DNA of 64,000 nt from Stenocarpella maydis (taxonomy: Eukaryota > Ascomycota > Sordariomycetes > Diaporthales > Diaporthaceae), in NCBI GenBank assembly GCA_002270565.1, contig NQMI01000167.1, forward strand, positions 1 through 64,000. Direction: 5' to 3'. The stretch's first letter is position 1. Each line of letters begins with the position of its first letter. Positions 1 through 12,477 of this stretch are shown piece after piece. The notes below the pieces were generated by a model. It was not told where the DNA came from. It worked only from the letters and a program-made list of their open reading frames with translations, and ran no database searches. A program made the translations under genes and the position numbers.

Positions 1-20
1 CCCCCCCCCCAAAAAAAAAA
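1..20. repeat. C10-A10 compound homopolymer
   Basis: Ten C followed by ten A at the window edge. Similar C-run/A-run junctions occur at 35052, 58583 and, on the other strand, 40594. Confidence 0.9.
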
Positions 21-60
21 TATGAGTTCTCATGGAACAGAAGCGTCTTGGCCCTCAAGT

Positions 61-1467
61 CTACAAAGGCTTGTTCGCCAGCCCTACTCTCATGTTCCCA
101 GAATCGAAGATGGCGTACTGTGCCTTCAGCGCAGTGATGCCCACAATACCAAAGGAGAAGGACCCCTGATCCTGCAGCCCACCGTAGCACGTAGTGCCGT
201 CGGTGGTGCCATAGTTCAAATACCGCCCGGGCACGACGCCCTTGTACAGGCCGATCCCGAGCGTGAAGTCGGGCAGGCTGGTGCCGCAGGGGAACACGAT
301 CGCGGCCCACGAGGGGTCGTAGCGTGAGCCGGGCACCTTGCTCCAGTAGTCGTCGACGATCTGCTTCTGCAGCAGCAACAGGGACGTGCCAGTATCGGCG
401 ATGACCCTAAAGGGCAGCGTGATGTACCCCGAGTTAGGGTTGCCCTGTGTCGTTGGGGGGCCCACCCGGTACCCTGTAATTGCAAACAGCCAGTATATCG
501 ATGTCCGGTTGATGGGCGCGTACTGGATGTTTCCCGAGTAGGAATTCCCGATGAAGCCGAACCCGTACGTTCCAGGGACACCGGCCTTCAGGTCGGCGGT
601 GAATAGTGGCAGGGCCAGAGACGACTTGATGTTGTCGAAGAAGGTGAGCTGCTTCTGGGGCTGTACAGTATTGCCACTGCTCATCCCCAGGCCGAGCAAG
701 CCCGAAGCGTAGGGATCTCCAGTAAACTCAGGCGAGACAGTTTGTGCCGACTCCACAGCCTGGCTGTTCGCAACAAAGCCGGCCACCTCGACGCGGTCGC
801 GATACACAATACCTCTCGATCCAGACCCGTCCCCATAGCCAATCGAGTAGGTATATCCTGGTTGTAGCTGCGCCGTTGACGAGCTTCCGGGATTGTAGAG
901 TGTTTGGCCGCCCACCTCACTCGAGTTTGTGTCTGTTGAGAAGACCCATCTGGTACCGTCAGTCGGCACATTCAGATATCAGGGGCCCTGCCATTCAGCG
1001 AAGTTGCTTACAAGTCTGCAGACCCAGTGTCAAAGTTCAGGTACAATGTCTGAGACGGCGTGCCAATCTGGACAGGACTGATGTACTCGTAGTCCAAGCC
1101 TTGTGGAGGAACCGCTTCGACCGTCTGCCCTGCAGTTCAACACTTGCGGTTAGCAGAGCGCCTTCGTGAGAGATTTCGAGAGACACGAACTCCTGCGAGA
1201 TGCCGCGAGATTACTATTGGTCTCGACCGCCTTCCTTAGGTCCGGTGTCAGCTCGACGCCATACTTCTCATAAACTTCGACCATTGCTTCCAAGCCGGAT
1301 TTTCCTTTGAACTGGGTGTTTCTCGTCTGATGGACCACAAACGTCCCCCCAGAGCTGTCTCGTGCCTCTTTGGCCGGGGAGGATCGCGGCGGGTGCGAGA
1401 ACGCACCTTCGACGGCACCACCCCGTAGCATCACAAGAGACGCAATTATGAGTGTTGAGAAAGCCAT
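61..1467 (-). CDS. Secreted pepsin-like aspartic protease (family A1)
   Basis: Endopeptidase of the pepsin fold, likely secreted or cell-wall associated. The model has three exons (1467-1191, 1129-1012, 949-61) and gives 427 aa, the usual family size. It starts with a signal peptide (MAFSTLIIASLVMLRGGAVEG), then a propeptide of about 75 residues. The first catalytic motif is DTGSADLW (Asp126), with the second intron splitting the Leu132 codon. The flap is YSIGYGDGS (Tyr170) and the second catalytic motif ADTGTS (Asp317). Splice sites are GTTCGT/CTGCAG with a CTAAC branch point, and GTAAGC/ACCAG; all phases agree. The first donor (GTTCGT) is the least certain junction. No GPI signal is evident at the C-terminus. 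It is the first gene in the window, transcribed toward the left edge. Confidence 0.9.
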
Positions 1468-2335
1468 GGTCTTAACGCCCTCTGGTGAGTGTGTCTACTC
1501 CTCAGGATTTGAGTTCGAAATGATGGGAACGGTGACAGGAACGAACAGCCGGGTCTGTCAGGAGGCCAACCACCTGCGTTTCTATGGGCAGTCACAGCAC
1601 AACGGGAGAGCGCACCAGATTTGTTGATGAAGTGATTGGCCATGTTAAAACCAACTCCCTCCCTTTCTATTATTTCGCGGGCCGGAATGAGTATCACTCA
1701 TAATATCAAATTCCAGCGCGCAAACATTCCCGCAAACAAAACGGCCCCCAACGTAAGACATAGTACTTACATAGGTCTTCTTCGTGGAAGGTGTCTCAGA
1801 TTTTACCCGCAGGAATCTGGGCCCGCCTACCAACGCCACGGGCCACCCTTAACATTGCCTGCGCCCTATGTGCGAGATGAATAGATAAAGCACCTTGAAA
1901 TCTTACGCGCCCTCGAGAATGCATTGTCGCCACAAAATTTCAATCTCAATCTCTATGTCATTCTCGCCGTTAAGCACTGGGCAGATGCTGAGCCTTACCG
2001 TGCGGCTCATTGGGCAATTATCTAATTCTAATTACCTGTGTAGCGCCAGTGCTCCCTGATCTGCCCATTCTCTAGAGCAAGTCGATACTGCCTTTGAATG
2101 AATACACTTTATACTAGGTTCTTTAACACAGTGAATGGTGATGTTCGGTCTGCAACAGTGGTAGACAATTGCCGATAGCATTTATAGCGAACGTAGACTG
2201 CAGTCAGTTTGGCCAGTGGACTTTGGTATCCCCCGCCGTCTTGGTTACCTTGCAAGATTCTATTCAAAAAACCTCCCGCGGTCTCTGAAGTGAACTAGCG
2301 GTTCCTCTCCCCTCAACTGCACCCACTCATCCTGG
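1468..2335. other. Intergenic, no gene seen
   Basis: Between the protease promoter and the transposon. Short frames only, none with recognisable protein sequence. Confidence 0.6.
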
Positions 2336-2337
2336 TA

Positions 2338-2383
2338 ACGTGGGTGGCCCACATTTGGGCCCCCCCCCTGATCTGGGCCACCC
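2338..2383 (+). repeat. Left terminal inverted repeat
   Basis: Begins ACGTGGGTGGCCCACATTTG, continues through a run of nine C and ends GGCCACCC. It pairs with 4024-4068 with one substitution and one C of length difference. Confidence 0.88.
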
Positions 2384-4023
2384 TCCATGTTAACTATTGA
2401 AGCTATTCCCACCCTTAATTGGCCGCCATAATAATAACTAATCCCTCTTCCGTTGGTGTTAAGGAATCGTTAGAATCGTTGTTATTAAGGGATACCTTGC
2501 TAGCTTTAATTTTCGCCCTATGAATAGCCTTAATATTAGCGAAAGCTGTGTTTAGGTTAATTGTAACCTTCTTCCTCTTAGTCTTCCTACTAGCTTTAAT
2601 TTAACTCTGTAGCTACTAGTTTTTTTTATAACGTTATTATTAACTCTATTTCTTTTAGTTATATGCTTTAAGGATTTTTCTAAAGAGTTATTATTATATA
2701 GAGCTTAAGTATTTTTAATATTTATAATTAGCTATAAGCCGGTGTATTTCTTGGGACCTCTTTAGTGTAGTAAATTTAAGCCCTATAGGATAAAAGAATA
2801 TACTTAGGTATTCCTCTTAGCCCAATGAAGCTATTTGGACTACTTAAATTGACTGATTCTAGCTAGTTCGGGTGGTTTTTAAGGATATAGGTGCTTCCTA
2901 ATACCCTTGCCCTAGAGATAGGCTAAAGACCGATTGCCCTCCACCTAGAATGAATATTTTCCTCTATAATTACCTCTTTGTATGCCCTCTAATAGCAATA
3001 AAGAAATTATTGCCTTATTATTATGATTAAGGACTTAAATTACTCTAGAGTATATAAGTGCTTTCTAAAGGAGGCTTTAAATAGCGTAAAAACCCTAATA
3101 ATCATTATTTATTAGGGTCTTCTAGCTTTATTTAAGGAATAAATACTCTTTATACCTACTTATAGTAATTTTTTCCTTTATTTACCCCTTCTTTATAGTA
3201 GTAAATTGCTAGCTATTAAAATCCTTAAGGATAATAGGAAATTATTACTACTAAATGCTCTTACCTTTAAATATTACTAATGGGTTAAGGTGCTTCTTTA
3301 GAGCATTAATATACTTAATATAGGAGGTTTATACTTTTAAATTATAGTCTAATTAGCTAATAGGGTTATTATATAAATAGCTAAGGGTTAGTATACTCTC
3401 TAAACGCCCTTCTATTATTCCCCTCTTATTAGTATTTTAATAGTTATAAGGAAGAACTAATTTAATTATAGGCAATTAGAGAAGATTAAATTAAGCCTTA
3501 ATATTTACCTTTATTATTACCCTTAGCTAATAAGCCTTAACTAGTTGATTCTATTAGCTTTAAAGTTTAGGGTGCTAGGAGAGGAATGCCCTTAGCTACT
3601 TCCTCCCTAGGGGAGGGTGATTCTTATTAGGAAAGGCTAGGCAGGCTGTAAGAGCCCGGGTTTTATACTAGGTTAATCTAAGGCTTAGGCTGGATTAATT
3701 GATAATAAATAGTGCTAATTAGTTCTCTTAATAGTTAGAAACGTACCTCTAAGGGTTAGCTGCAGCATAATGGCTTTATAAACTATTGAGGCGGTATTGA
3801 AGGGTTGCTTATAGGATATGCTATAGCTGGAAGGCCAGCTGAATTAGCATCCTGTCTGCTATTGCTATAAGGGCGTTATATACATTGGCTTCTAAGTATT
3901 GCTTTATAATGGTCTAGTTAATGTGTAAAAGAAATTTGGTGATTAAAAAAAAATCCCTTGTTGAGATATTTAAGTTTTTCTATAGGGGGTCCCTCGATGT
4001 ATATATTGCGTTACGCGGATGTG

Positions 4024-4068
4024 GGGTGGCCTAGATCAGGGGGGGGCCCAAATGTGGGCCACCCACGT
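4024..4068 (-). repeat. Right terminal inverted repeat
   Basis: Reverse complement of the left repeat, with eight instead of nine bases in the homopolymer and one A/G difference. The flanking TA follows at 4069-4070. Confidence 0.88.
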
Positions 4069-4070
4069 TA

Positions 4071-4434
4071 CACATCATACCTTCAATCAGTGTTATACAT
4101 CATCAAAAGTGAACACAGGATGGCAGAAAAATTATAGACACCGCTAGAACAAAACAGTAACGCTTACAAGCACACATGCAACATACAACCATAGCTAATA
4201 ATAGCCCTTACACTACATGCATCATTTGACATCCCGACAAGACAGTCTTAAGAAACGACCTCATTGAGAATGCTCAAAATGAATTGTGACTCATCGCCAT
4301 AAAGATGGCCCAGGGGGGTCGGCAACGACCATCCGGGCCTAGAAGGACCGTATACCAAACCAGTTTGTTGTCGGTCTAGCTTCAGCATGTAGAATTTGCG
4401 GTCAAAGCTGCACCCAGATGCAAAATTATGCTTT
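4071..4434. other. Intergenic, 3' side of the RNA polymerase gene
   Basis: Sequence between the transposon and the polymerase stop codon; nothing recognisable. Confidence 0.5.
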
Positions 4435-7400
4435 TCACGAATCATCCTCACTAGCTCCATCGTCATCCCCGTCTACTCCAAGGTCAGCCTGGAGTCCGGT
4501 GAGGCTGTTAACGGCGCGAGAATCGACCTTATGTATTGCATACATCTCCGGTGTCATTACAGCGGGCATCCTTCCCGGAGCAGCCTTCCGTTCTGTCACT
4601 GCTTGCGACTTGATGAAGCAGAGGGCCGACCCAGCCATCTGCCAGACGAAGCGTGTCTTCGACTGATAGTAGAGCTTGAAGGTGGTGCTGGCCTTGAGCA
4701 GAGTCCACTCTGAGGTGTGCTCATAACCCCTGTGTAGGCGCCGTAAAGTCGCCTCGGGAACAGCATTACTCGGCTGGATGCCCTGCCAAGAATTGTAGGT
4801 CTGCTGTACCATCTCGGCGAAGTTCATAGAATTGCACAGAGTGCTCCACTCGCTGAGGACCTGGTCAATGTCTTTTTTCAAACAGCGGAGGAGTGTTCGC
4901 GCCGAATCATCAGTGCTTGCCTCGTCTGCCCACTTGTCGTAGTACCTTTCTGTGAGGTCCTTGTCCCAGTAAACAACCTGTTCGGTCTTTTTCTTGTCTT
5001 CGTAAAATTTGGTCAATTCTTCCTCGATGATTGGCCGCGCAACGTTAAACTTGAGATGGTCGATAATATGCGCATAATTCGAATCTCTAGGCTGTTGCTC
5101 CGTTTTGTACAGTGGTTCGTCAAGCTGGTCGGGCATATGGAAAGCCTTTTTGAAGGCCTTGAAGTCTTTGGCATCAAATTCGATGCCCTGCTTAGGTGCA
5201 TCTACAAGAGTACTCAGGAGTGCACTGAGCGTCCTTGCCATCTCGTCGTGAATATTCCCTCTGAAATAACACAGGCGCTCTTTGTAACTGGTAGCTGGTC
5301 CCAGCATGTTTTTCCTCAGATTGAAGGCGAAAGACTTGTCCATCATTTCACCGATTGCCGCCTCGTAATCTTCTTTGTGGGTCGACAGGAGTTGGCGCAA
5401 CTTGACGTGATCCTGCCGGTAGTGGCTGCGAAGATCAGGTTGCACGGCATCGCCAGCATTGGCGAAATTCTCGACCACCCGCTCGTCCCAGATAACCAAG
5501 CACTGATCTCCATCATAGTCGCCTCCGCTGAGCTTGTCAGCGAGAGGTACTTTACCTTTCGCCGAGAATACGATAACGTTTTGTAGATGTGCCAGCTCAG
5601 GTCTAAAGACGGCTTTGACGCGTTGGATGTCACTTGTAAAATGCGCTGGCGAACGCGCGACGAGTACATCCACGCCATGAACCATTGTTCCTTCCCAGTC
5701 GCCCGTATCCGACCTGAAACGGTCGGAAAATGCGATGTGGACTTCACCTTCCTCGAGCGCACCCTGGAAGTCTGCCACCATGAACAAATAGGTTGAGCAG
5801 CCGATTTTGATGTTGAGCTTCTTTTTGAGCCTCTCGCACGACTGGAATTGTGCCTCGTAAGCCATTTCATTGAGGAACTTGTTCTTCCAGGGGTCAAAGC
5901 CTGCGTTGAGCAGGCAAGATATTATTTCCTCCTCCTCGCGTGGCAGGCCACCTTGAAAAGGGACATAGCCACGGACAAACCGTTCGGACCTGTGGGCCGA
6001 GTGTGCGGATACCCACTTCTGGAACTGGATGGGGCTATCAAGAGATTCTCTTTGTTCGCTCAACTCGTGTCGGAGGCTGTCCTCCAATAACCCGCTTATG
6101 GTACCACGCATCGCCTCCTTGTCAACGGCCCGGTCTTCCAAGACCGGTAGAAATTGCAGATTTAGGCTGGCGGACCTCAGCTTCTCTGGCGCCCAGCTAC
6201 GAATTTCCAGAGTTCGGTGTTCTTGATCCGCTGCGTTGAGATCCAGGTCCCACTTGCGCTGGGAAGGGAATATCTCTACCCAAATGTCTTCTGTCGTATC
6301 TGTACCATCAACTGTCAACATTCCTTTGGCGGATCCAATTCGGCACTGGATGGCGCAAGGGGGTGAGGAAAGACCGAGAGCGGCCTGGACCAGTTTTGCA
6401 ACCTTTCTGCTCATCCTACCCACGCCGTCATTCATTACTTTTTTCACATCAGCAGAGAGAAGGTCTTGGGTCCGGTTCCTGATTTGATGTGGTTCCAAAG
6501 AAATGGTGGGCATTGTCCTGCTCAGGACGAGGGCTTGCCGCTGAAAGAGTTTGAGGACGGGTTGAAAATCGTTCCTGCCGCCCTTCAAATCCAGAGCCCA
6601 GATAACCATAGATGCAACAGTGGTATGTGGCTGCTTGTTCCTGGCGATATCAATACCACCCTCGGCGAAGAAGAAGACACGGTCTGTATAGACTGGCTTA
6701 GGGTCTGGCCCAAACTGTAGGTTCCTGACTGGCTTCCGCTGCCCACCGTCTTTCGAGTAGAAGGGTCTGTAATGTCGTCCACAAAACTCATGAGGGTATT
6801 GCGTTAGCCATCCGACGAGTTCCTCGTCGAAAGGCCTGTCCTTCAGAAACCACGGTAGGTTGGAGGAGTCTGGAGATGGCACAAGCAGCTCCAAGAAGCG
6901 GTCGGCGCCATACTTTCGGCCAAGACGATGAGGTTTGTCGAGTCTAAGAGGGTGGAGTCTTAGACGTAGAGCATCTGATTTCACGTTGGAAAACTCGAGT
7001 GAGGCTGTAAACACAACATGCTGGTTTCTGCCTGATGCAGAACTGGTTGCCATGGCCCAGGCTTCTGGGTCTGAGGCTGCGGGCAAGGATTTCCCACGAA
7101 AAGCCTGACCGAACGCACTGCGAAGGGCCTTTTGATCCTTCCATTGGGGGTCATAAGTCAGCTGCGCCGAACACAGATCAACCCCCATCTGAGTTCCGAT
7201 GCGGAGCACCTCCCATGCTACATGGAAGGGTGCTGGCTGAAGCCAATCTGGCAGCGCAGCTGAGAGCTGTTAGCTGAATTCAAAAAAAACAGGGAGCCCT
7301 AAAGATATAAAGACGCACGCCATATGCCCTGCCCTAAAATGGAGCCGGCTTGTGGAGCGGACGCGTCCCGGAGAACAGGTAGTTCACTAGGAGACTGGAG

Positions 7401-8426
7401 GAATTCAGTCTCGGAAAAAGGGCAGATAGCCTCTTCCATCGCTGAAGAAGGGGGGCATGAGTACTCTGTAGCCTGCGCCAAGGAATATGAGGCATTCTTA
7501 AGCCTCGTATCCCTCAAGCGAGGGTCTAAAGACGCCCCATGATGCGTGAAGGATGTATGTAAGGCGTCGGCCGTAGTCGGGGTAGGATCGAGATATTGAG
7601 AGGTTGAAAGCGCCCTTTTTCGTTCCTGTGAGCTTGCCTCGACCGTCTCCTGCGTGCTGGCCCCGAGGTTGGCGTAAGAGAAGAGGGCGCGAGATGAACC
7701 ATTGCTGCTCGTACTGGCCGAATACGAAGTTGACCTTTTGAGTTGTTCGAACGACTCTAGATGGGAGCGCTCTGTCCCTGTGGAGCCGTGTCGATATCCC
7801 TCAGAGGCGTTTGCCCGAGCTGCGAAGAGATTGCCAGGAGCCGCGGGGGCTGCTGGACTGGGGACTTGAGCTGCACTGGCAGCTTGTCCTGCCGTCTTTG
7901 ATCGCTTGGTCGGCGCCGTGGTCGCTTCAGCTTCGGCAGCCCTCTTAGGCTGGACAGAAGCGGATTTCTCCATCGAGAAGGCAGCTGGGCCGCTCTGGGT
8001 GCGACCGAGAGCCCTCTTGGGCTGGTTACGGCCCAGGACCTTGTAAAAGATGGCCTGCAAGCATTCTCGCTGAGCCTGGTTGGATGCTAGAAGACAGGAT
8101 GCGGACACAGGCAGCGTGTCAGGGTCGCCTCTCGGCTTTTCAACCCACTGAGAGCAGGACTGTCTAGCCTCCAAGTCGAACTCGGTGGTTAATTGGCGGA
8201 GAGCTTCCAGTCCGCCCTGGTAGAAGTGCACCTGGAGACGGACGTAGATTTTTGTGGCGAGGGTTTCCTGCTTCTTTCTCTCGTAGGGGCTTACGTCCGG
8301 AGGTGGGCTCAGGACACCCAGGTTGTACTTGGCATTGAGGTCGTCGTTGATGAAACGATGTAGATGGTCCGAGGGGTGGCGGGGGTGTTTTGCACCCGGA
8401 ACTTGAGGCGGCCTCATGGCAGACAT
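4435..8426 (-). CDS. Eukaryotic-type RNA-dependent RNA polymerase (RNA silencing)
   Basis: Makes double-stranded RNA from single-stranded RNA to feed Dicer/Argonaute silencing (QDE-1, SAD-1 and RRP-3 class in fungi). Two exons, 8426-7319 and 7259-4435, give 1,310 aa, close to QDE-1 length. The 59-nt intron has donor GTGCGT, branch CTAAC and acceptor CTCAG; joining restores the family-like stretch WPALPDWLQPAPFHVAWEVL at about residues 369-388. The double-psi beta-barrel catalytic loop GGDYDGDQ carries the three aspartates (Asp950, 952, 954). The N-terminal 350 residues are Ser/Ala/Gln-rich, with a likely basic nuclear signal (PTKRSKT), and are poorly conserved in the family. The C-terminus is acidic. 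It is divergent from the Zn2Cys6 gene across 1.2 kb and ends 366 bp from the RIP-like transposon. Which paralogue class it belongs to needs a tree. Confidence 0.95.
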
Positions 8427-9645
8427 TGGAGTCTGGCCGGCTCGGCTACACGGGCTGGGAGTGAGTCCAGGCGTGTTGGAATTAGGTTAGTAGTTTGGTA
8501 GTGTAGGTTGTCTGATGGGATTTCGTTGGGCCAACTCGCCCTGGTCAACTGGATTTGGGGAGGCTTGTTGGCGGGGAGACGAGTCAAGAGACCCTGCTCC
8601 TCGGCAGGAGTCTAGAAAGCACCCAAAGAGGTCAAGAGCGGGGTAGATAGCGTCGACTTCAGTGTCAACCTGGACCGAAGTACGGAGGTACTGGCAAGAG
8701 CATATCTCAATCCCAAGTAATACTTAGTTAAGTAAGTACCTACTTAAGTACATGTGGTGGGCCAAGTGCCGAGATGGCTAGACATCTGGACTAGCTTCAT
8801 TGTCAGAACCGTCCTGGCAGAACTGGGTATTACTCGACTACAATAGACTGCCATAGCATGCAAACTGAGACATTCAGCCCGTCACGCTCGTAAGCACGGC
8901 CGGGTCTCGTGCATGAGTGCAGATGCCTCAGCAGAGTCAGTGCGGGCCAGTGCAGGACAAGGTGAGGAAGGCACGATGGCTTCAAATGTTCAGTGTCCTT
9001 CCTCTTGCCTGCCCCGCCTTGCCGGTTGTCCGACAGCGAACCCCACTTCGTCGACGTCAGCCCGATCCAGGGGACCCCTCCAGCAAGCACTGGAACCCTT
9101 CCCAGGGGTTGCAGCAAACCTTAAGCAGCGAGCCCACTGCAGGCAGGCAGGCAGGCAGGCCTCAGAGGTGTCAGTGACAATGCACACACCTGCAGTCACT
9201 TGTCGAGCCAAGACTTGATCAAGTGAATAGCATCACCACCACCACCACCATCACCACCACCACCACCTCACAGTGCACCGCACGCACCCAACCACCGCAC
9301 CGCATCGCTCAGCAGCCACTCCGTCGTACACTCCGCCAGTGTCGTCGTGTCTATCTTCCCTCTTGCGCCAGCCCCGGCCGGCATCTGCTGCCTCGAACCC
9401 GGCCGACGGAGCAGGGCTTGCCGGGCTCACTCATATCTCCACCCGCTCACTTGCTCACCCCCTCAGCACGTCGTCGACCCGTCTCGGTCCCTGTCAGCCT
9501 CTCTACCCATCCTGGCGCAGACCGGCCCGGCTCGGCTTCGGTGCGACTCGGCTCGACCCGCTGTAGCTTGGGACTTCATTGCTCCAGTTCCTAGCTGTCG
9601 TTGTCGTTGCCGTAGTCGGCGTCTCAGCCGCCGCGGGTCGCCACC
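8427..9645. other. Divergent promoter region (RNA polymerase / Zn2Cys6 regulator)
   Basis: Shared upstream region of two divergently transcribed genes. Contains the palindromic TACTTAAGTA-type motif near 8725-8755 common in such genomes, a CAGG run near 9140-9160 and a CAC repeat at 9231-9267. No gene seen. Confidence 0.55.
9231..9267 (+). repeat. (CAC)n trinucleotide microsatellite
   Basis: About eleven CAC units with one CAT interruption, inside the presumed 5' leader or promoter of the Zn2Cys6 gene. Confidence 0.9.
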
Positions 9646-12477
9646 ATGTCGGAGAATCATGGGAGTCCTAACATCGACGACCTGACACCCGAGGAGGCCA
9701 GCCGCATCATCCACTCGCACCGGAAAGTACGATATGGTACGACCATCTCCTATGTGTCTTACGCCTCCTCCCCCCGCAGCGACCCGTCCGGCCCGATGTA
9801 AAACTCTTCCTGCTCCGTCTCTGAGCCCTCCACCCGTCACTTTCCTGTGACTTTGCCGGCGATATGTCCTGCTGAGCTTTTTTTTTTTTTAACTTGTTCA
9901 TGCACTGTGCAGTCCTTTGCTTACGACCCTTCTCTTCGCCAGGAACGGCGTGCTGGCCTTGCCGCCAGCGCAAGGTAAAATGCGACAACAAGCAGCCGTG
10001 TGAGAACTGTGTAAAGCGGGAGCATCCCCAATTATGTTCCTACAAGCCAAACCGGTCTTCCAAGTCCACTGGAGGCTCAGACGCCACCTCGCACATCGCC
10101 AAGAAGAGGGCCCATTCTCCTGATGACCAGGACTCCCGCGAACTGAGCAGCGAGGCCAAATCTGATCCTGCCATGCGCGCTTTCGGTATTCCCTTCCGCT
10201 CAAAACCCAAGGATTCTTCATCTCTGACAGCAATCTCAGTTGACCCCGAATCAGCTGAGGTGACGAGGTATCTCGGACAGAACAGCATACCGGCCCTCTT
10301 GAGAGAACAGACCTCCCCCAACGACCGACAGGCGGGCGTCGACAACATCCGACAAGACATGCGCTCCATCTTTGGCCTCGACAACTCGGCCCCGTTCCCG
10401 CTTATGTCCTCGCGCCACCTGGAGAAGCTGACCGCAGACATCTCTGCCGAGCTGCCGTCTGACCGCGAGGTTATGAAGTAGGTCTCGCCTGTGCGCGCCG
10501 AGTCGGCTCCGCTATCGGCGGGCGGGTAGCTCTATCTCTCTCTGTGTGGCGTATGCATCTGACATCTCTAGGTTATTCCGAACATACAAGGAGATCCCAC
10601 AGGTATTTTGGGGGTTTGTAATTGACATTGACGACTTGGAGTCGAGGTTAATGGTCTATCTTGAAGAGCGCGCAAAAAACGCCCGGAGTACGGTCAAGAC
10701 TGCCAGGCGGCCCGTCTCGGCCTCATGGCTGGCCATTCTGTTCGCAGTCCTCGCCGTGGGGTCCCAATACCACGATTCGCCCTACCATATACGTACCAGC
10801 AGCTCTCAAAAGTACCTCCAAATATCTTTCCATTTTCTTCGCATGGGTAACTTCCTCTTGCGGCCCAACTTCGACTCCATACAGGCTTTGCTGCTCGTGT
10901 CATTCAGCCTCCTCAACGACATGAAGGCCGAGGGATCTTGGGCATTACTCGGACTTACCTGCCGTCTGGCGCTGTCGCTTGGCCTCCATAGGCTGAACAA
11001 CAACGACATCACGGAACCCGAGGCGAAGAGGAAGGAGATCATCCGACGCAAACTCTGGTAAGACCCTCCTGGCTGAAGTCAGAAGGGATGGAACTCGATC
11101 GCTGATCTCACAGGTGGTGCTGTGTATGGCACGATACTCTCACTTCGCTTTCATTCGATCGGTAAGTCCTTCGTACCCATACGACCTGTTACTGCAAACA
11201 TGAGGTGCTAATATTCTGGGAGCTCTCCCATGACCAACATCCCGTGCTGTCCGATCCCTGTTTCACCAACTGCTGATAGCAACGGCCTCACCTATCTGGA
11301 AGCCATGTACCACCTCTGCCAAATCATAAACCGACGCCTCAACCCTGACGCTACCGCCGAGGCGACCTTTGTGCAAATCCTCGACAATTGCCAGGCTACA
11401 GAGCGGCTGCGTGAGAAGGTTGTCCCGCAGATCCGGAGTAAAGAAGCGTGTAAGACCGCGGTCGATCGCCTCCAACACTTCGCCATAAGGCTTCACACTT
11501 GTTTCGTCGTCTCTGTCTGCTGCCGTCCTGCCCTGAAACGAGGAGGGGAGTCTGACGCCCTTGATCCATCCGAACGAAAGGTGCTCTCGGCCAAGTTTAG
11601 GGACAACCTGACTGAAACTGTCAGGATGTTTCTCGCTATGCACCAACTATCTGTGATCCCAACCAGGTCCTGGGCGTTTACATATCATGGTCTCTCTTCG
11701 GCCGTGCTTCTGGGACTCCTGCCCGAGACCAAGTCAGATCCTGAAATACGTCAGCTCCAAGGCGATCTCATCTCTGCATTATCTGCAACCGCGGCGAAGG
11801 AGCAGACCTCCCCCATCCCACACGTCCAGAAGAGCGACAAGGACATTGAGCTCTCAGGGCCTCTATCACGGGCTCTGGCCGCGCTGAAGAACATTTACGA
11901 CCACGGCAGTGTCATGGGATCGTCTGTGTTCAAGCGGGATGGAGGCACACGATCCGGGACACGCACGCCATTGGGCATAGGACAACTGACGAACCCGCCT
12001 GTAGGTGCTTCCGACGGCCACAACCTTCTCCTTGGAGCACCGTATACGACCTCGGGCCTTCAGAGCCTCGATCCGCACCAGGACGCGGCGATGGCAATGG
12101 CCGAGATGCAAAATGGAAGTGGCATGCAGGACTTTTCTGGGTGAGCCTGACTTTAACTCTCGCCAGTATAGCTGCCGTGCGAAAATGCTGACTTGCCACC
12201 AGTTTGCCCTATGTCACCGGGGCACCGCCTCTCGAAAGCGGCGATCTGGCGCCGATTGATCCGAGCACGTACATTGAGCCTATGGAGCTTTACGACTCCA
12301 TCTTCTGGGGTAGGCTGCTCTCACACCCGTGTTTCTCCTGACAAGCGCCAAGCTGACCGTCCTATTATGCTTGCAGAGTCCCCTGACCCCTGGAACTCTG
12401 GCCTGGATACCATGAACTTTGATTTCCTTGCACAACCACCTCCGGGCCAGCCGCCGCAACAACAGTTCTACTTCTAG
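9646..12477 (+). CDS. Zn2Cys6 fungal-specific transcription factor
   Basis: Sequence-specific nuclear regulator. Seven exons: 9646-9736, 9943-10477, 10572-11057, 11114-11161, 11223-12140, 12203-12309, 12377-12477, giving 761 aa; every junction keeps phase. The start ATG sits in a strong GCCACCATG context. The binuclear zinc cluster CWPCRQRKVKC...CENCVKREHPQLC lies at about residues 34-62, and its first half is split from KVRYG by intron 1. A basic linker follows, then the fungal middle homology region (about 200-560), recognisable from its shape: LLGLTCRLALSLGLHR, WWCCVWHDTLTSLSFDR and TNIPCC. The C-terminus is Pro/Gln-rich and acidic and could activate transcription. Target genes cannot be told. 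The zinc cluster does not resemble XlnR/XYR1, so a role in the nearby cellulase-type genes should not be assumed. Confidence 0.93.

Larger units (their letters stand above)
2338..4068. mobile_element. Degenerate Tc1/mariner-type (Fot1/pogo-like) DNA transposon, RIP-like decay
   Basis: A 1,731-bp unit bounded by near-perfect 45/46-bp terminal inverted repeats and flanked on both sides by TA (2336-2337, 4069-4070), the target duplication of Tc1/mariner elements. Length fits a Fot1/pogo-type element, which normally carries one DDE transposase of about 500 aa. No long ORF remains: the interior is very AT-rich, full of TAA and TAG, and CA and TG dinucleotides look scarce over most of it, as expected after C-to-T repeat-induced point mutation on both strands. 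The GC-rich termini are spared. Orientation cannot be told. The family name is inferred from termini, TA flanks and length, not from transposase sequence. Confidence 0.8.

Noticed and set aside
8760..8830. Possible tRNA-like segment
   Set aside because: No paired acceptor stem or T-loop motif could be drawn.
9646..12477. Zn2Cys6 gene as the XlnR/XYR1 cellulase regulator
   Set aside because: Its zinc cluster (CWPCRQRKVKC) does not match the XlnR-type cluster as I know it, so no such role is claimed.
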